DNA from: a bacterium
Lineage (GTDB): Bacteria; Patescibacteriota; Saccharimonadia; Saccharimonadales; Saccharimonadaceae
DNA length: 59,463 bases
Assembly (NCBI GenBank): GCA_029549925.1
Contig: JAKPIF010000026.1
Coordinates: 1 to 59,463, forward strand
Direction: 5' to 3'
Part shown: positions 9,221 to 15,895 of the stretch, piece by piece
Layout: each line of letters begins with the position of its first letter
Position numbering within the stretch: position 1 is the stretch's first letter
Program-made: the position numbers and the translations under genes
Notes under the pieces: model-generated
The model's input: only the letters and a program-made list of their open reading frames with translations
What the model was told of the DNA's origin: nothing
Databases searched by the model: none

Positions 9221-9250
9221 AGTATACAAGGTTTTGCCGTGAGACGTCAA
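9221..9250 (-). promoter_or_regulatory. Promoter for the structured RNA
   Basis: -35 TTGACG (9245-9250) and -10 TATACT (9221-9226) on the minus strand, spacing 18. The predicted start is 9213-9215, at the first base pair of the RNA's closing stem. Confidence 0.7.
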
Positions 9251-9259
9251 GTAAACTAG

Positions 9260-9919
9260 CTAATCTTTCAAGCAACCAATCGGAACAACATAGACGCCGT
9301 CCTCAGGGCGACGGTAGGCGGCTACACCGTTAGCTGTCAAAACCGCTTTAAATGTCGGTGCGCGCATCTTTGTTGTATCTATTTTATCTGCCAGTTTGTT
9401 TAGACTGATAACCGCCGATCCAATCGTATTATCATCTTGACCTAGCTTTATTTCGATTAGACCGTATTTCCCGTCATTGCCCGTCACCACCGCATCACAC
9501 TCTAAATCATTTTTATCACGGTAATGATAGACTTCGCCGCCATTGACGTAAGCGTAAACTCTTAAATCGCGAATACATAAGGTCTCAAATATGAAGCCAA
9601 AGGTGTTTAAATCGCCAATCAGTCCATCAGGCGTAGCTTTTAGGGAGCTCGCCGCAATTGATGGGTCGACATAATAATGTGTATCCGTCGAACGAATCGC
9701 TGTTCGCGAACGCAAATTAGGGCTCCACGCCTTTATGCTCTCAACGGCAAAAATATTGCTAAGAGCATTCAAATAGCTCTTTGCCGCTCGCTTAGCCGAA
9801 GTAGTTTTGCCACACCACTTAGCACCCTCAATGACGACCGCCCCTGAGCTACGCAGCTTAAAGCCAAGTATCTTATCAGTTACGCGCGGTTTATACGTGT
9901 TCTTCGCGCCGTTATTCAT
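9260..9919 (-). pseudogene. Internally deleted DUF4143-family ATPase
   Basis: About 219 residues from ATG 9919. The N-terminus has a Walker A typical of AAA_14/DUF4143 ATPases (GAKWCGKT, 32-39). It then jumps at about residue 47 straight into the family's C-terminal half (SYLNALSNIF, AWSPNLRSRT, YYVDPSIA, FGFIFETL, EIKLG). The middle of the ATPase, about 150-200 residues with Walker B and sensor motifs, is missing, whereas full members are near 400 residues. The frame is intact, so this looks like an in-frame deletion; a functional mini-protein cannot be excluded. The C-terminal part resembles a PD-(D/E)XK-like fold. The frame stays open to 10042, but ATG 9919 fits the family start and has TATAAT 6 nt upstream. 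Confidence 0.75.
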
Positions 9920-9925
9920 AGCTAA

Positions 9926-9955
9926 ATTATAGCTTATTACCACTAGCGTTGGCAA
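9926..9955 (-). promoter_or_regulatory. Promoter of the DUF4143 gene
   Basis: -35 TTGCCA (9950-9955) and -10 TATAAT (9926-9931), spacing 18, then exactly 6 nt to ATG 9919. A leaderless mRNA is predicted. Confidence 0.65.
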
Positions 9956-9985
9956 ATTTGGCGGAAAATCGTTGGCAAATTTGGC
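9947..9985. repeat. Two identical 16-nt direct repeats over a promoter
   Basis: CGTTGGCAAATTTGGC occurs at 9947-9962 and 9970-9985, a pitch of 23 bp, about two helical turns. Each copy is nearly palindromic (GGCAAATTTGGC). The first covers the -35 of the DUF4143 gene, so the pair looks like a tandem operator. Confidence 0.5.
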
Positions 9986-9997
9986 CGTAATTTGATA

Positions 9998-10026
9998 GTA
10001 AGTTTGGCGGATAGAGCAAAACTTAC
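9998..10026. repeat. Inverted repeat, possible hairpin
   Basis: GTAAGTTT at 9998-10005 and AAACTTAC at 10019-10026 form a perfect 8-bp stem with a 13-nt loop. The loop's GGCGG could also pair with CCGCC just after the stem. It adds to the unusual repeat density between the DUF4143 gene and grpE. Confidence 0.4.
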
Positions 10027-10101
10027 CGCCACATATTGACACTAGACTGTATAAATATTAGTGAGGCGTTAAGCCTAGTTCATTTCGAATGGGAGGCATC
10101 T

Positions 10102-10182
10102 ATGGAGTTCGCTCTACGTAGTACAGAAGACGTTTTGCGAGAGAAAGAATACAATCTTGCACCTATTTTCTTGTCACCTTGA
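10102..10182 (+). CDS. Possible 26-residue peptide or gene remnant
   Basis: ATG 10102 has a near-perfect ribosome site (GGGAGG, 6 nt upstream) and encodes MEFALRSTEDVLREKEYNLA followed by PIFLSP. The stop lies inside the convergent 3' end of grpE (20-nt overlap). A TATAAAT box lies about 50 nt upstream. It could be a small peptide or the stump of a lost plus-strand gene. I do not recognise it. Confidence 0.3.
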   Translation: MEFALRSTEDVLREKEYNLAPIFLSP

Positions 10183-10705
10183 CCATCGTGGGGCGGAGAA
10201 CGCGGCCGTGGTAGGTGTAACCCTGACGTAGAACGTCGGCGACAACTTCTGTCTCACCATCACCATCTTCCATCGCCACCGCTTGGTGGATATTATGGTC
10301 GAACTTATCACCCGGCTTAGTCTCAATTGGGGCAATTTTTAGTTCGTTCATCAGTTTGACCACATTTTTGTGCGCCTGCAAGACGCCTTTAGCCCAATCG
10401 TTATCCTTTAATTCATCCGGCGCAGTCGCCGTAGCACTATCTAGGATGTCAATTACCGGCAGTAGCTTTTTAATCACCTTCTCCGTCGCCCGCTGGCTCG
10501 CCCGCTCGATATCCTCGTCCGTATGCTTGCGGTAGTTTTCGAAATCCGCTCGCGTGCGCTGCAAGTCGTTAATCAAGCTCGTTTTATCAGCATTTAGTTG
10601 GTTAATCGTATCATACAAATCGGCGTCCGCATTGTTCGCAATATTATCACCGTCTGTGCCTTTAGCAGTTTTCTTGCCCGCGATATCATCCAAATTCCTA
10701 TCCAT
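10163..10705 (-). CDS. grpE: Nucleotide exchange factor GrpE
   Basis: 180 residues: an acidic disordered N-terminus, a long coiled coil (about 30-85, with RADFENYRKHTDEDIERA) and the C-terminal beta domain with the GrpE signature region (DKFDHNIHQAVAMED, then VLRQGYTYHGRVLRPTMVKV). It speeds ADP release from DnaK. It follows hrcA with an 8-nt overlap, so the two are translationally coupled and should share the HrcA/CIRCE promoter at 11463-11500. Its partner gene dnaK is 4 kb further on, beyond a surface protein, an RNA candidate and a broken ATPase gene. Confidence 0.95.
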   Translation of the reverse strand: MDRNLDDIAGKKTAKGTDGDNIANNADADLYDTINQLNADKTSLINDLQRTRADFENYRKHTDEDIERASQRATEKVIKKLLPVIDILDSATATAPDELKDNDWAKGVLQAHKNVVKLMNELKIAPIETKPGDKFDHNIHQAVAMEDGDGETEVVADVLRQGYTYHGRVLRPTMVKVTRK

Positions 10706-11456
10706 TGTACTCTCCTAGTAAATTATTACTGCTACCTAGTAACTGCTCTAGCATATGCCCCGTCTGGCTCACTAGACGGATTACACGGGCGTAGTCCTGC
10801 CTCGTACTGCCGAGCACGCCAATATAACTATTCTCTGCCAGTGGCGAGCGGAACTTACAGATAATCAACGACGATTCACTACCAGCGCCAATCGGGTTTT
10901 CGCTACCAATAAAGATATTCACCGGCTGGTCAGGCGTCATTTGTTTAAGCCATGGCTCAAGGTTATCCAAAAGGTGCGCCACCGCCCGCACATGATCGGG
11001 GTCGAGGAATTCCGGCTGCTCAAAGAGGTTACTCATCCCGCTGATATATAACTGTTCACCAATGGTCGCAAGACCCATATCATGTGTGAGCTCAACTAGA
11101 CTATCCACCGCTGCTCGAATCGCCAGATCCGCCCGTCCACCACTGATAGCGTGCGCCTTAATCGCCTTGTCAGCATGACGCTGCTTTTCGGTGCGCTCGT
11201 TCGCTTTTTTAATGGCGCCCGTCTCAACTAAACTATTAACATACAGGCGATAGCCCTTGTCCGTCGGCACGCGCCCCGCCGAAGTGTGCGGCTGAGTCAA
11301 ATAGCCCATCTCTTCCAGCTTTTTCATTTCGGATCGCATTGTCGCTGGGGACACATCAAATAATTTAGCTAGTAGCACGCTGCCCACCGGAGCAGCCATC
11401 TCGGCGTACTGTTCAATTACCGCCGCTAATATCTTTGCTTGACGATCCGTCATCAT
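10698..11456 (-). CDS. hrcA: Heat-inducible transcription repressor HrcA
   Basis: 252 residues, shorter than the usual 340. An N-terminal winged helix begins MMTDRQAKILAAVIEQYAEM and includes VSPATMRSEMKKLEEMGYL and the wing HTSAGRVPTDKGYRLYV. A shortened effector and dimer domain follows. It represses heat-shock genes by binding CIRCE, and GroEL normally sets its activity. The frame extends upstream to 11480, but that start would lie inside the CIRCE; ATG 11456 lies 6 nt after a TATGCT -10 box and matches the family N-terminus. The gene is autoregulated through its own CIRCE and coupled to grpE. Confidence 0.95.
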   Translation of the reverse strand: MMTDRQAKILAAVIEQYAEMAAPVGSVLLAKLFDVSPATMRSEMKKLEEMGYLTQPHTSAGRVPTDKGYRLYVNSLVETGAIKKANERTEKQRHADKAIKAHAISGGRADLAIRAAVDSLVELTHDMGLATIGEQLYISGMSNLFEQPEFLDPDHVRAVAHLLDNLEPWLKQMTPDQPVNIFIGSENPIGAGSESSLIICKFRSPLAENSYIGVLGSTRQDYARVIRLVSQTGHMLEQLLGSSNNLLGEYNG

Positions 11457-11462
11457 GATTAA

Positions 11463-11500
11463 AGCATAGCACGTTAGCACTCACTATGCAAGAGTGCTAA
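11463..11500 (-). promoter_or_regulatory. CIRCE operator with embedded hrcA-grpE promoter
   Basis: Perfect CIRCE at 11474-11500. The -35 TTGCAT (11486-11491) lies in its spacer. The -10 TATGCT (extended as TGCTATGCT) at 11463-11468 follows after 17 nt and lies 6 nt before ATG 11456. The layout is the same as at dnaK, except that this transcript is predicted leaderless. Confidence 0.95.
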
Positions 11501-11505
11501 CGTAC

Positions 11506-11889
11506 CTACTGCGTTTCGCCGGAATCAACCGTCACTTCACCTGGATTCTTGAGGTTTAGCGTCTCATCGCTAATTGACGAATTGTCAAATGTTCCCATCT
11601 TGCCTAGGTCATCCTGATATTTCTTGAGCCTCTTGTTGAAATCATCCTCCGCCTTTTTGTCAATTTTGCCACTGCTAGGATACGATTCGTCGTCTTGGCT
11701 CTTCTCGACCTTTTTACGTACCTTCTCGTATCCGGGACGGCTCATATCTAGTTTCATTGCCCCACTCTGGCGATAGAGCCACAGGCTAGCACTCGTCATT
11801 AATATCGCAAAAGCAATACAGGCGATAACGAACAATGCGAATTGGTGTGACTGCCAGAACTCTTTGGCCTTTGCTAGTTTACTTTTCAT
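11506..11889 (-). CDS. Small single-pass membrane protein, unknown function
   Basis: 127 residues: a short basic cytoplasmic start, one membrane helix (about 17-39) and a charged, low-complexity outer region with a short Lys/Asp-rich helical stretch and an acidic Ser/Thr-rich tail. It overlaps the upstream secreted protein gene (11879-12373) by 11 nt, so the two are co-translated and probably act together in the envelope. No family is recognised. The stop lies just before the CIRCE of hrcA, so the two transcription units abut. Confidence 0.65.
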   Translation of the reverse strand: MKSKLAKAKEFWQSHQFALFVIACIAFAILMTSASLWLYRQSGAMKLDMSRPGYEKVRKKVEKSQDDESYPSSGKIDKKAEDDFNKRLKKYQDDLGKMGTFDNSSISDETLNLKNPGEVTVDSGETQ

Positions 11890-12373
11890 CGAGTTTTAGC
11901 TCCTTAAAGCTTGACTGATACTCGCTCATCAATTCGCTCAGTCGCTTAATTCGGTTATCTAACCCTAGCCGCTGGTCACGCACATCCTCGAGCTTTTGAT
12001 AAAATTCCGTTGGCTTTTTGTCACACTTCATCTCAATCAAATCCGTCATATCATCGTCGTAATCGTTGTAGTCTTCCCGAAAGTGCGTTAGTTCACTATC
12101 AAAATCCGCCGTAATGGATGCTAGCTCCGCCGCCGCAATTTGATTTGACGCAAGACGGGCATTCATCGCATAAAAGAGCTCCAGCGTCTCGTTGTAGATT
12201 CTCCCGCGGTTAATCCGGAGAGCTGCATCCGACTTCTCGACACGGTTGAGTTGTGACTGTGCCGAGCTGCAAGCAGCCTTAAGCGTATCCTCAGTTGGCA
12301 TTGCCACCGCCGGCATGGCTAAACCGCTAGCCAAAGCTAGAATAGTCATTAGGACAGACGCCAACTTCTTCAT
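11879..12373 (-). CDS. Secreted helical protein, unknown function
   Basis: 164 residues from ATG 12373 (MKKLASVLMTILALASG). It has a classic signal peptide ending near AVAMP, then an almost wholly helical mature domain with heptad-like Leu/Ile spacing and two cysteines. The frame extends 6 codons further upstream, but ATG 12373 is chosen because TATACT ends 6 nt before it. It heads a two-gene unit with the membrane protein at 11506-11889. The helical periplasmic-type domain plus anchored partner suggests an envelope complex. No family is recognised. Confidence 0.7.
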   Translation of the reverse strand: MKKLASVLMTILALASGLAMPAVAMPTEDTLKAACSSAQSQLNRVEKSDAALRINRGRIYNETLELFYAMNARLASNQIAAAELASITADFDSELTHFREDYNDYDDDMTDLIEMKCDKKPTEFYQKLEDVRDQRLGLDNRIKRLSELMSEYQSSFKELKLDEK

Positions 12374-12379
12374 AATTCT

Positions 12380-12387
12380 AGTATAAT
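12380..12387. promoter_or_regulatory. Bidirectional promoter with overlapping -10 boxes
   Basis: Only 23 bp separate the divergent start codons (12373 minus, 12397 plus). TATAAT at 12382-12387 serves the plus strand, and TATACT (12380-12385 read on minus) serves the minus strand. They share four bases. Initiation in one direction must exclude the other. Confidence 0.65.
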
Positions 12388-12396
12388 ACAATCTAG

Positions 12397-13101
12397 GTGA
12401 AGAAAAGAAAAATTAATAGCATTCTGAAAATTATCGCTTGGCTAGCGCTCATTATTTGCTTGGCTATTGGTGTTTATTGTATATATCAGCAGTATAGCCA
12501 GCCTGTCACTATTACGGTGAACAGTAGCAGTAAGGATCTTGCTGTCAACGCCTTAAATAATTTAGAAGTCAAGGCGCAGGAGTCGGGTGAAGACTATGAC
12601 CGCGGTGAATTTCTTTCTTCGTGGGGCAAATGGGTAACAGGTTGCAATGTGCGCCAAAAGATTCTTAATCGTGATATCAAGAAAATTACCCATGCCAGCA
12701 ACGGCTGTACGGTTACGAGTGGTGAATTAGATGATCCGTATAGTGGTGAAGTCATCGAGCTCCGCAACAAATCTGCCGTCACTCACAAGGTGCAGATTGA
12801 CCACGTCGTCGCCCTCAGCAACGCTTGGCGCACTGGGGCCCAGCACCTTAGTGAAAAAGAGCGCAATCAGCTAGCTAACGACGACCTCGAACTTATCGCC
12901 GTTAGCAGCCAGACTAACCAGGATAAGTCCGACGGCGACGCCAGCGAGTGGCTACCCGAAAATACCGCCTTTCACTGCGAATACATCGCCCGCCAAATTG
13001 CCGTTAAGATCAAATACCATTTATGGGTAACTGCTAGCGAAAGGAACGCAATGGTGGGCGTACTGAAAACTTGTCCCGACCAGAAATTACCAGCCGAATA
13101 G
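12397..13101 (+). CDS. Membrane-anchored or secreted HNH nuclease (DUF1524/GmrSD C-terminal type)
   Basis: 234 residues from GTG 12397. A basic start and one hydrophobic helix (about 9-29) export it. The nuclease domain shows the family motifs in order: DHVVAL (135-140; Asp135-His136 the metal/catalytic pair), NAWRTGA, LANDDLELIAV (159-169), NQDKSDG (174-180), WLPEN (185-189) and FHCEYIARQI. Cys83 and Cys104 may pair outside the cell. Related actinobacterial proteins are secreted DNases. In a nucleotide auxotroph it would plausibly cut external DNA for uptake; that role is inference. It is transcribed from the bidirectional promoter with a leader of about 3 nt. Confidence 0.85.
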   Translation: MKKRKINSILKIIAWLALIICLAIGVYCIYQQYSQPVTITVNSSSKDLAVNALNNLEVKAQESGEDYDRGEFLSSWGKWVTGCNVRQKILNRDIKKITHASNGCTVTSGELDDPYSGEVIELRNKSAVTHKVQIDHVVALSNAWRTGAQHLSEKERNQLANDDLELIAVSSQTNQDKSDGDASEWLPENTAFHCEYIARQIAVKIKYHLWVTASERNAMVGVLKTCPDQKLPAE

Positions 13102-13107
13102 ATAGAG

Positions 13108-13113
13108 TATAAT
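13108..13113 (+). promoter_or_regulatory. -10 box of tsaE
   Basis: TATAAT followed by 6 nt to ATG 13120, predicting a leaderless transcript. It begins just after the HNH nuclease stop. Confidence 0.6.
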
Positions 13114-13119
13114 TAAGGT

Positions 13120-13554
13120 ATGTTAGTCAAAACGGCAGAAGAGATGGAGACGCTCGGACGAGAGATTGGCGCCACCCTAAAGGGCGGCGAAGTTATCGAG
13201 CTCATCGGCGACGTCGGCGCCGGCAAAACCACGTTTACACGCGGTCTAGCTCTTGGACTTGGCATCACTAGCCCCATCACTTCCCCGTCGTTCACGATTA
13301 GTTGCCGCTACCCCGCACGAGGCGGACTCAGCCTCAACCACTACGACTTTTATCGTTTGTCAAATCCTGGCGTAGTCGCCATGGAGCTCGCCGAATCAAT
13401 TAGCGACCCACGCGCCATCACTGTCATTGAATGGGGCGAGAGCATTCAGGACGTTCTGCCTAAAAATCATATCATTATTCGCATCAATTACATGCCCGAC
13501 GCCGGTCGCACAGTGGAAATCTCGGGCTATGATTATTCCACAACGGAAAATTAG
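13120..13554 (+). CDS. tsaE: tRNA threonylcarbamoyladenosine biosynthesis ATPase TsaE
   Basis: 144 residues of the YjeE/TsaE family: P-loop GDVGAGKTT (30-38), SPSFTISCRYP, LNHYDFYRL and the terminal ITVIEWGE Walker-B-like motif. It drives the TsaB-TsaD-TsaE complex that puts the t6A modification on tRNAs reading ANN codons. TsaB and TsaD are not in this window. It starts a plus-strand run with the lamin-tail surface protein, ruvC and ruvB. Confidence 0.93.
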   Translation: MLVKTAEEMETLGREIGATLKGGEVIELIGDVGAGKTTFTRGLALGLGITSPITSPSFTISCRYPARGGLSLNHYDFYRLSNPGVVAMELAESISDPRAITVIEWGESIQDVLPKNHIIIRINYMPDAGRTVEISGYDYSTTEN

Positions 13555-13581
13555 CTGAAAGCATGCTAACATTAAATAAGC

Positions 13582-15348
13582 ATGACCAAAATCCACCACA
13601 CGCGCCATTTGCTTGCTTTCTTATTCATTTTAACTAGTGCAGTTTTCTTATCTCCGACCGCTAGCGCCAAAATTGACACCACGAATGTCGAGCCAGTCAC
13701 CGACGAACGCTGGGTAATTAGCGAGTTCTATCCGGGCAGTGGCGACGACTACGACGGTGCTTATCTCGAAATTTACAATAATACCGATAGGCGCACCATC
13801 GGCTATAAGGATTTTGTTGTTAACTTACCTTTTGACCTCGAATTGCCACCGGTCTACGGTATTCACAATTACCGCCCACACGGCTATAAAAAGCTCTCTC
13901 TCGAAGATGGCTGGGAAGGCTGGGCCGTCAAGGAATACCTTGATGTGATGTACGGTGATAAATATTTCTCCGAAGTCGAAGATGCCCTTAACCAGATGGA
14001 CGGCTATGCCTACGAGCGCTGTCAGATTAGCGAGAATAAGCCTGCTATTTCCGATAAGTTCTATTATGGCAAAAAGTCGCCCGGCAAGCGTATCCTCTGT
14101 AGCGATAAGAGCATTCAGGAAACACCCGACGGCATTCTCGGTGAAGACGATATCGATGATCATCAGTGTAAGAACTTGCGGCTAAACGAAATTTATACCA
14201 ATACCGACAATAAACAGTTTATCGAGGTCAAGAATATAGGCGACGAAGATATCAACCTCAGCCACTGTTACTTGTCCAATAGCAAGGACGAAAATGACAA
14301 TATGGTCGCCTTCGCTGACGGCGAAGCTATACTTGCTAAGGGCGAAATTACAAGCGCCGATCCGACAATGCTTGGCCTAGATAGCCTCAACCTGACACGG
14401 GGCATTATCTATCTCGTTGATTCCGATCGCCAAACCGTTGTGGACTATAGACGCTATGCTACGCCAAAGAAGAACACTGCTCTAGCACTAGACGATAAGA
14501 GTGAATGGCAGATTACCTACGAGCCAACGCCAGATGAAACAAACGCCATCACCGAGGAGCCTTGCCCCACTGGCCAAACTAGAAATCCCGAAACCAATCG
14601 TTGCGTTAAGAATAGTGATAAAGATGATAACAAGGACGATGAGGATAATTCCACCAATAAAAATAAGGCCTGCCCTAAGGGGAAATATTACTACGAGCCG
14701 ACGGGGCGTTGTCGCACAATTCCCACCGACGATTCTGACGATAGCTCATCTAGTGGCTCTAATTCCTCTGCCATGCAGCCCTGCCGTGAGGGCTATGAAA
14801 GGAGTCCTGAGACAAATCGCTGCCGCAAAATCACCACCGATAGTGGGTCTAACAGCTCGTCAAGCCTGACACCCTGCGCTAGTGGCTATGAAAGGAATCC
14901 TGACACTAATCGGTGCATCAAGATAAAGACTTCCTCAGGCACTAACAGTAGCTTTTCGTCGTCTGGTCAAAAGACTTTAATACCTTGCAAGGACGGCTAC
15001 GAGCGGAATCCCGCTACTAATAGGTGTGTTAAAAAGAAATCCGCCGCCTCAACTAATCTAAAGGCCTGTAAAGAGGGCTATGAACGTAGTCCTGAGACAA
15101 ATCGCTGCCGCAAGAAAACATCGTCGTCCGGCAGTAGTAAATCGAATAGCACAAATGGTGCCAAGTTTCCCGTCACCACTAAATCGACAAATGGCAGTGG
15201 GAGTGGCACGACTAGCACCACGGGGCTACTAATTATTCTCGGCGTCGTCAGCGGAATAAGTGTTATCATTTTGATATGGCAATATCGAGCAGAAATCGGC
15301 CGCTTTTACCGCAAGCTAGCGGGCGAACAGCACGTCAAACAGAGGTAG
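13582..15348 (+). CDS. Cell-surface lamin-tail-domain protein with six Cys repeats and a C-terminal anchor
   Basis: 588 residues. A signal peptide (1-29) is followed by two lamin-tail-like beta modules (WVISEFYPGS near the start, NLRLNEIYTN in the middle). A low-complexity stalk (about 325-520) carries six copies of a Cys-x12-Cys module built on C-x-x-GYERNPETNRC. A Ser/Thr/Gly linker, one membrane helix (about 547-569) and a basic cytoplasmic tail complete it. Two repeats (near 14785-14826 and 15070-15111) are almost identical in DNA, so repeat number probably changes by recombination. Lamin-tail modules occur in many bacterial surface proteins; the ligand is unknown. Its stop is one nt before the ruvC start. 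Confidence 0.85.
   Translation: MTKIHHTRHLLAFLFILTSAVFLSPTASAKIDTTNVEPVTDERWVISEFYPGSGDDYDGAYLEIYNNTDRRTIGYKDFVVNLPFDLELPPVYGIHNYRPHGYKKLSLEDGWEGWAVKEYLDVMYGDKYFSEVEDALNQMDGYAYERCQISENKPAISDKFYYGKKSPGKRILCSDKSIQETPDGILGEDDIDDHQCKNLRLNEIYTNTDNKQFIEVKNIGDEDINLSHCYLSNSKDENDNMVAFADGEAILAKGEITSADPTMLGLDSLNLTRGIIYLVDSDRQTVVDYRRYATPKKNTALALDDKSEWQITYEPTPDETNAITEEPCPTGQTRNPETNRCVKNSDKDDNKDDEDNSTNKNKACPKGKYYYEPTGRCRTIPTDDSDDSSSSGSNSSAMQPCREGYERSPETNRCRKITTDSGSNSSSSLTPCASGYERNPDTNRCIKIKTSSGTNSSFSSSGQKTLIPCKDGYERNPATNRCVKKKSAASTNLKACKEGYERSPETNRCRKKTSSSGSSKSNSTNGAKFPVTTKSTNGSGSGTTSTTGLLIILGVVSGISVIILIWQYRAEIGRFYRKLAGEQHVKQR
14554..15117 (+). repeat. Six tandem Cys-GYERNPETNRC coding repeats
   Basis: Six variants of one 14-17 residue module, each with two cysteines, separated by Ser-rich or Lys-rich linkers: PTGQTRNPETNRC, PKGKYYYEPTGRC, REGYERSPETNRC, ASGYERNPDTNRC, KDGYERNPATNRC, KEGYERSPETNRC. 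Copies 3 and 6 share nearly the same nucleotides. Confidence 0.85.
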
Positions 15349-15349
15349 C

Positions 15350-15856
15350 ATGCGCGTAATTGGCATCGATCCCGGAACGGGTATTCTCGGCTTTGGCGTG
15401 ATTGACTTTCAGCCACGCAAGAAGCCTGTCGTTCTGGATGTCGGTGTTGTGGCTACTCCCGCTCACACTCCACTTAAAACGCGCCTGCTCGATATCTATG
15501 ACTCACTAAACGAAATTATTGACACACATCATCCCGATGTCATGTCAATTGAAAAGCTCTTCTTTGCCCGCAACATTACTACTGCTATCAGCGTCGCCGA
15601 GGCACGCGGCGTAGTTATCCTCGTTGCCGCCCAGCACGATATGCCAGTCTATGAATATACCCCGCTGCAGATTAAGCAAACCCTCACTGGCTTCGGTCGC
15701 GCCGAGAAAAAGCAGGTTCAGGAAATGGTACGCTTGCAGCTCGGCATGAAAGAGATCGTTAAGCCCGATGATGCCGCCGACGCCCTTGCCGCCGCCATTA
15801 CCCACGATCTAATGAGTCGTGGCGGTGTGGCGCCCGAAAAGGACCTTCAGCTCTAG
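15350..15856 (+). CDS. ruvC: Crossover junction endodeoxyribonuclease RuvC
   Basis: 168 residues, normal for the family. It opens MRVIGIDPGTGILGFGVID (catalytic Asp7) and contains MSIEKLFFARN (the second acidic residue) and the C-terminal DDAADALAAAITH acidic pair. It resolves Holliday junctions with the RuvAB motor. It starts one nt after the surface protein's stop, an odd coupling of a surface gene with a recombination gene. RuvA is not in this window; ruvB follows with its own promoter. Confidence 0.96.
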   Translation: MRVIGIDPGTGILGFGVIDFQPRKKPVVLDVGVVATPAHTPLKTRLLDIYDSLNEIIDTHHPDVMSIEKLFFARNITTAISVAEARGVVILVAAQHDMPVYEYTPLQIKQTLTGFGRAEKKQVQEMVRLQLGMKEIVKPDDAADALAAAITHDLMSRGGVAPEKDLQL

Positions 15857-15883
15857 CCTAGCTAGCCATTTTTGCTAGTGGTA

Positions 15884-15889
15884 TATAAT
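15884..15889 (+). promoter_or_regulatory. -10 box of ruvB
   Basis: TATAAT preceded by TGG (extended type), ending 6 nt before ATG 15896. This spacing decides the start; the upstream start at 15872 would lie before the promoter. Confidence 0.65.
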
Positions 15890-15895
15890 AGTGCT

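Noticed and set aside
14554-15117. CRISPR-like repeat array
   Set aside because: The repeats are in frame, encode a Cys module, vary in sequence and are not separated by uniform spacers.
15872-15895. Upstream start for ruvB
   Set aside because: It would place the TATAAT box inside the coding region; the family N-terminus and the N6 spacing favour ATG 15896.
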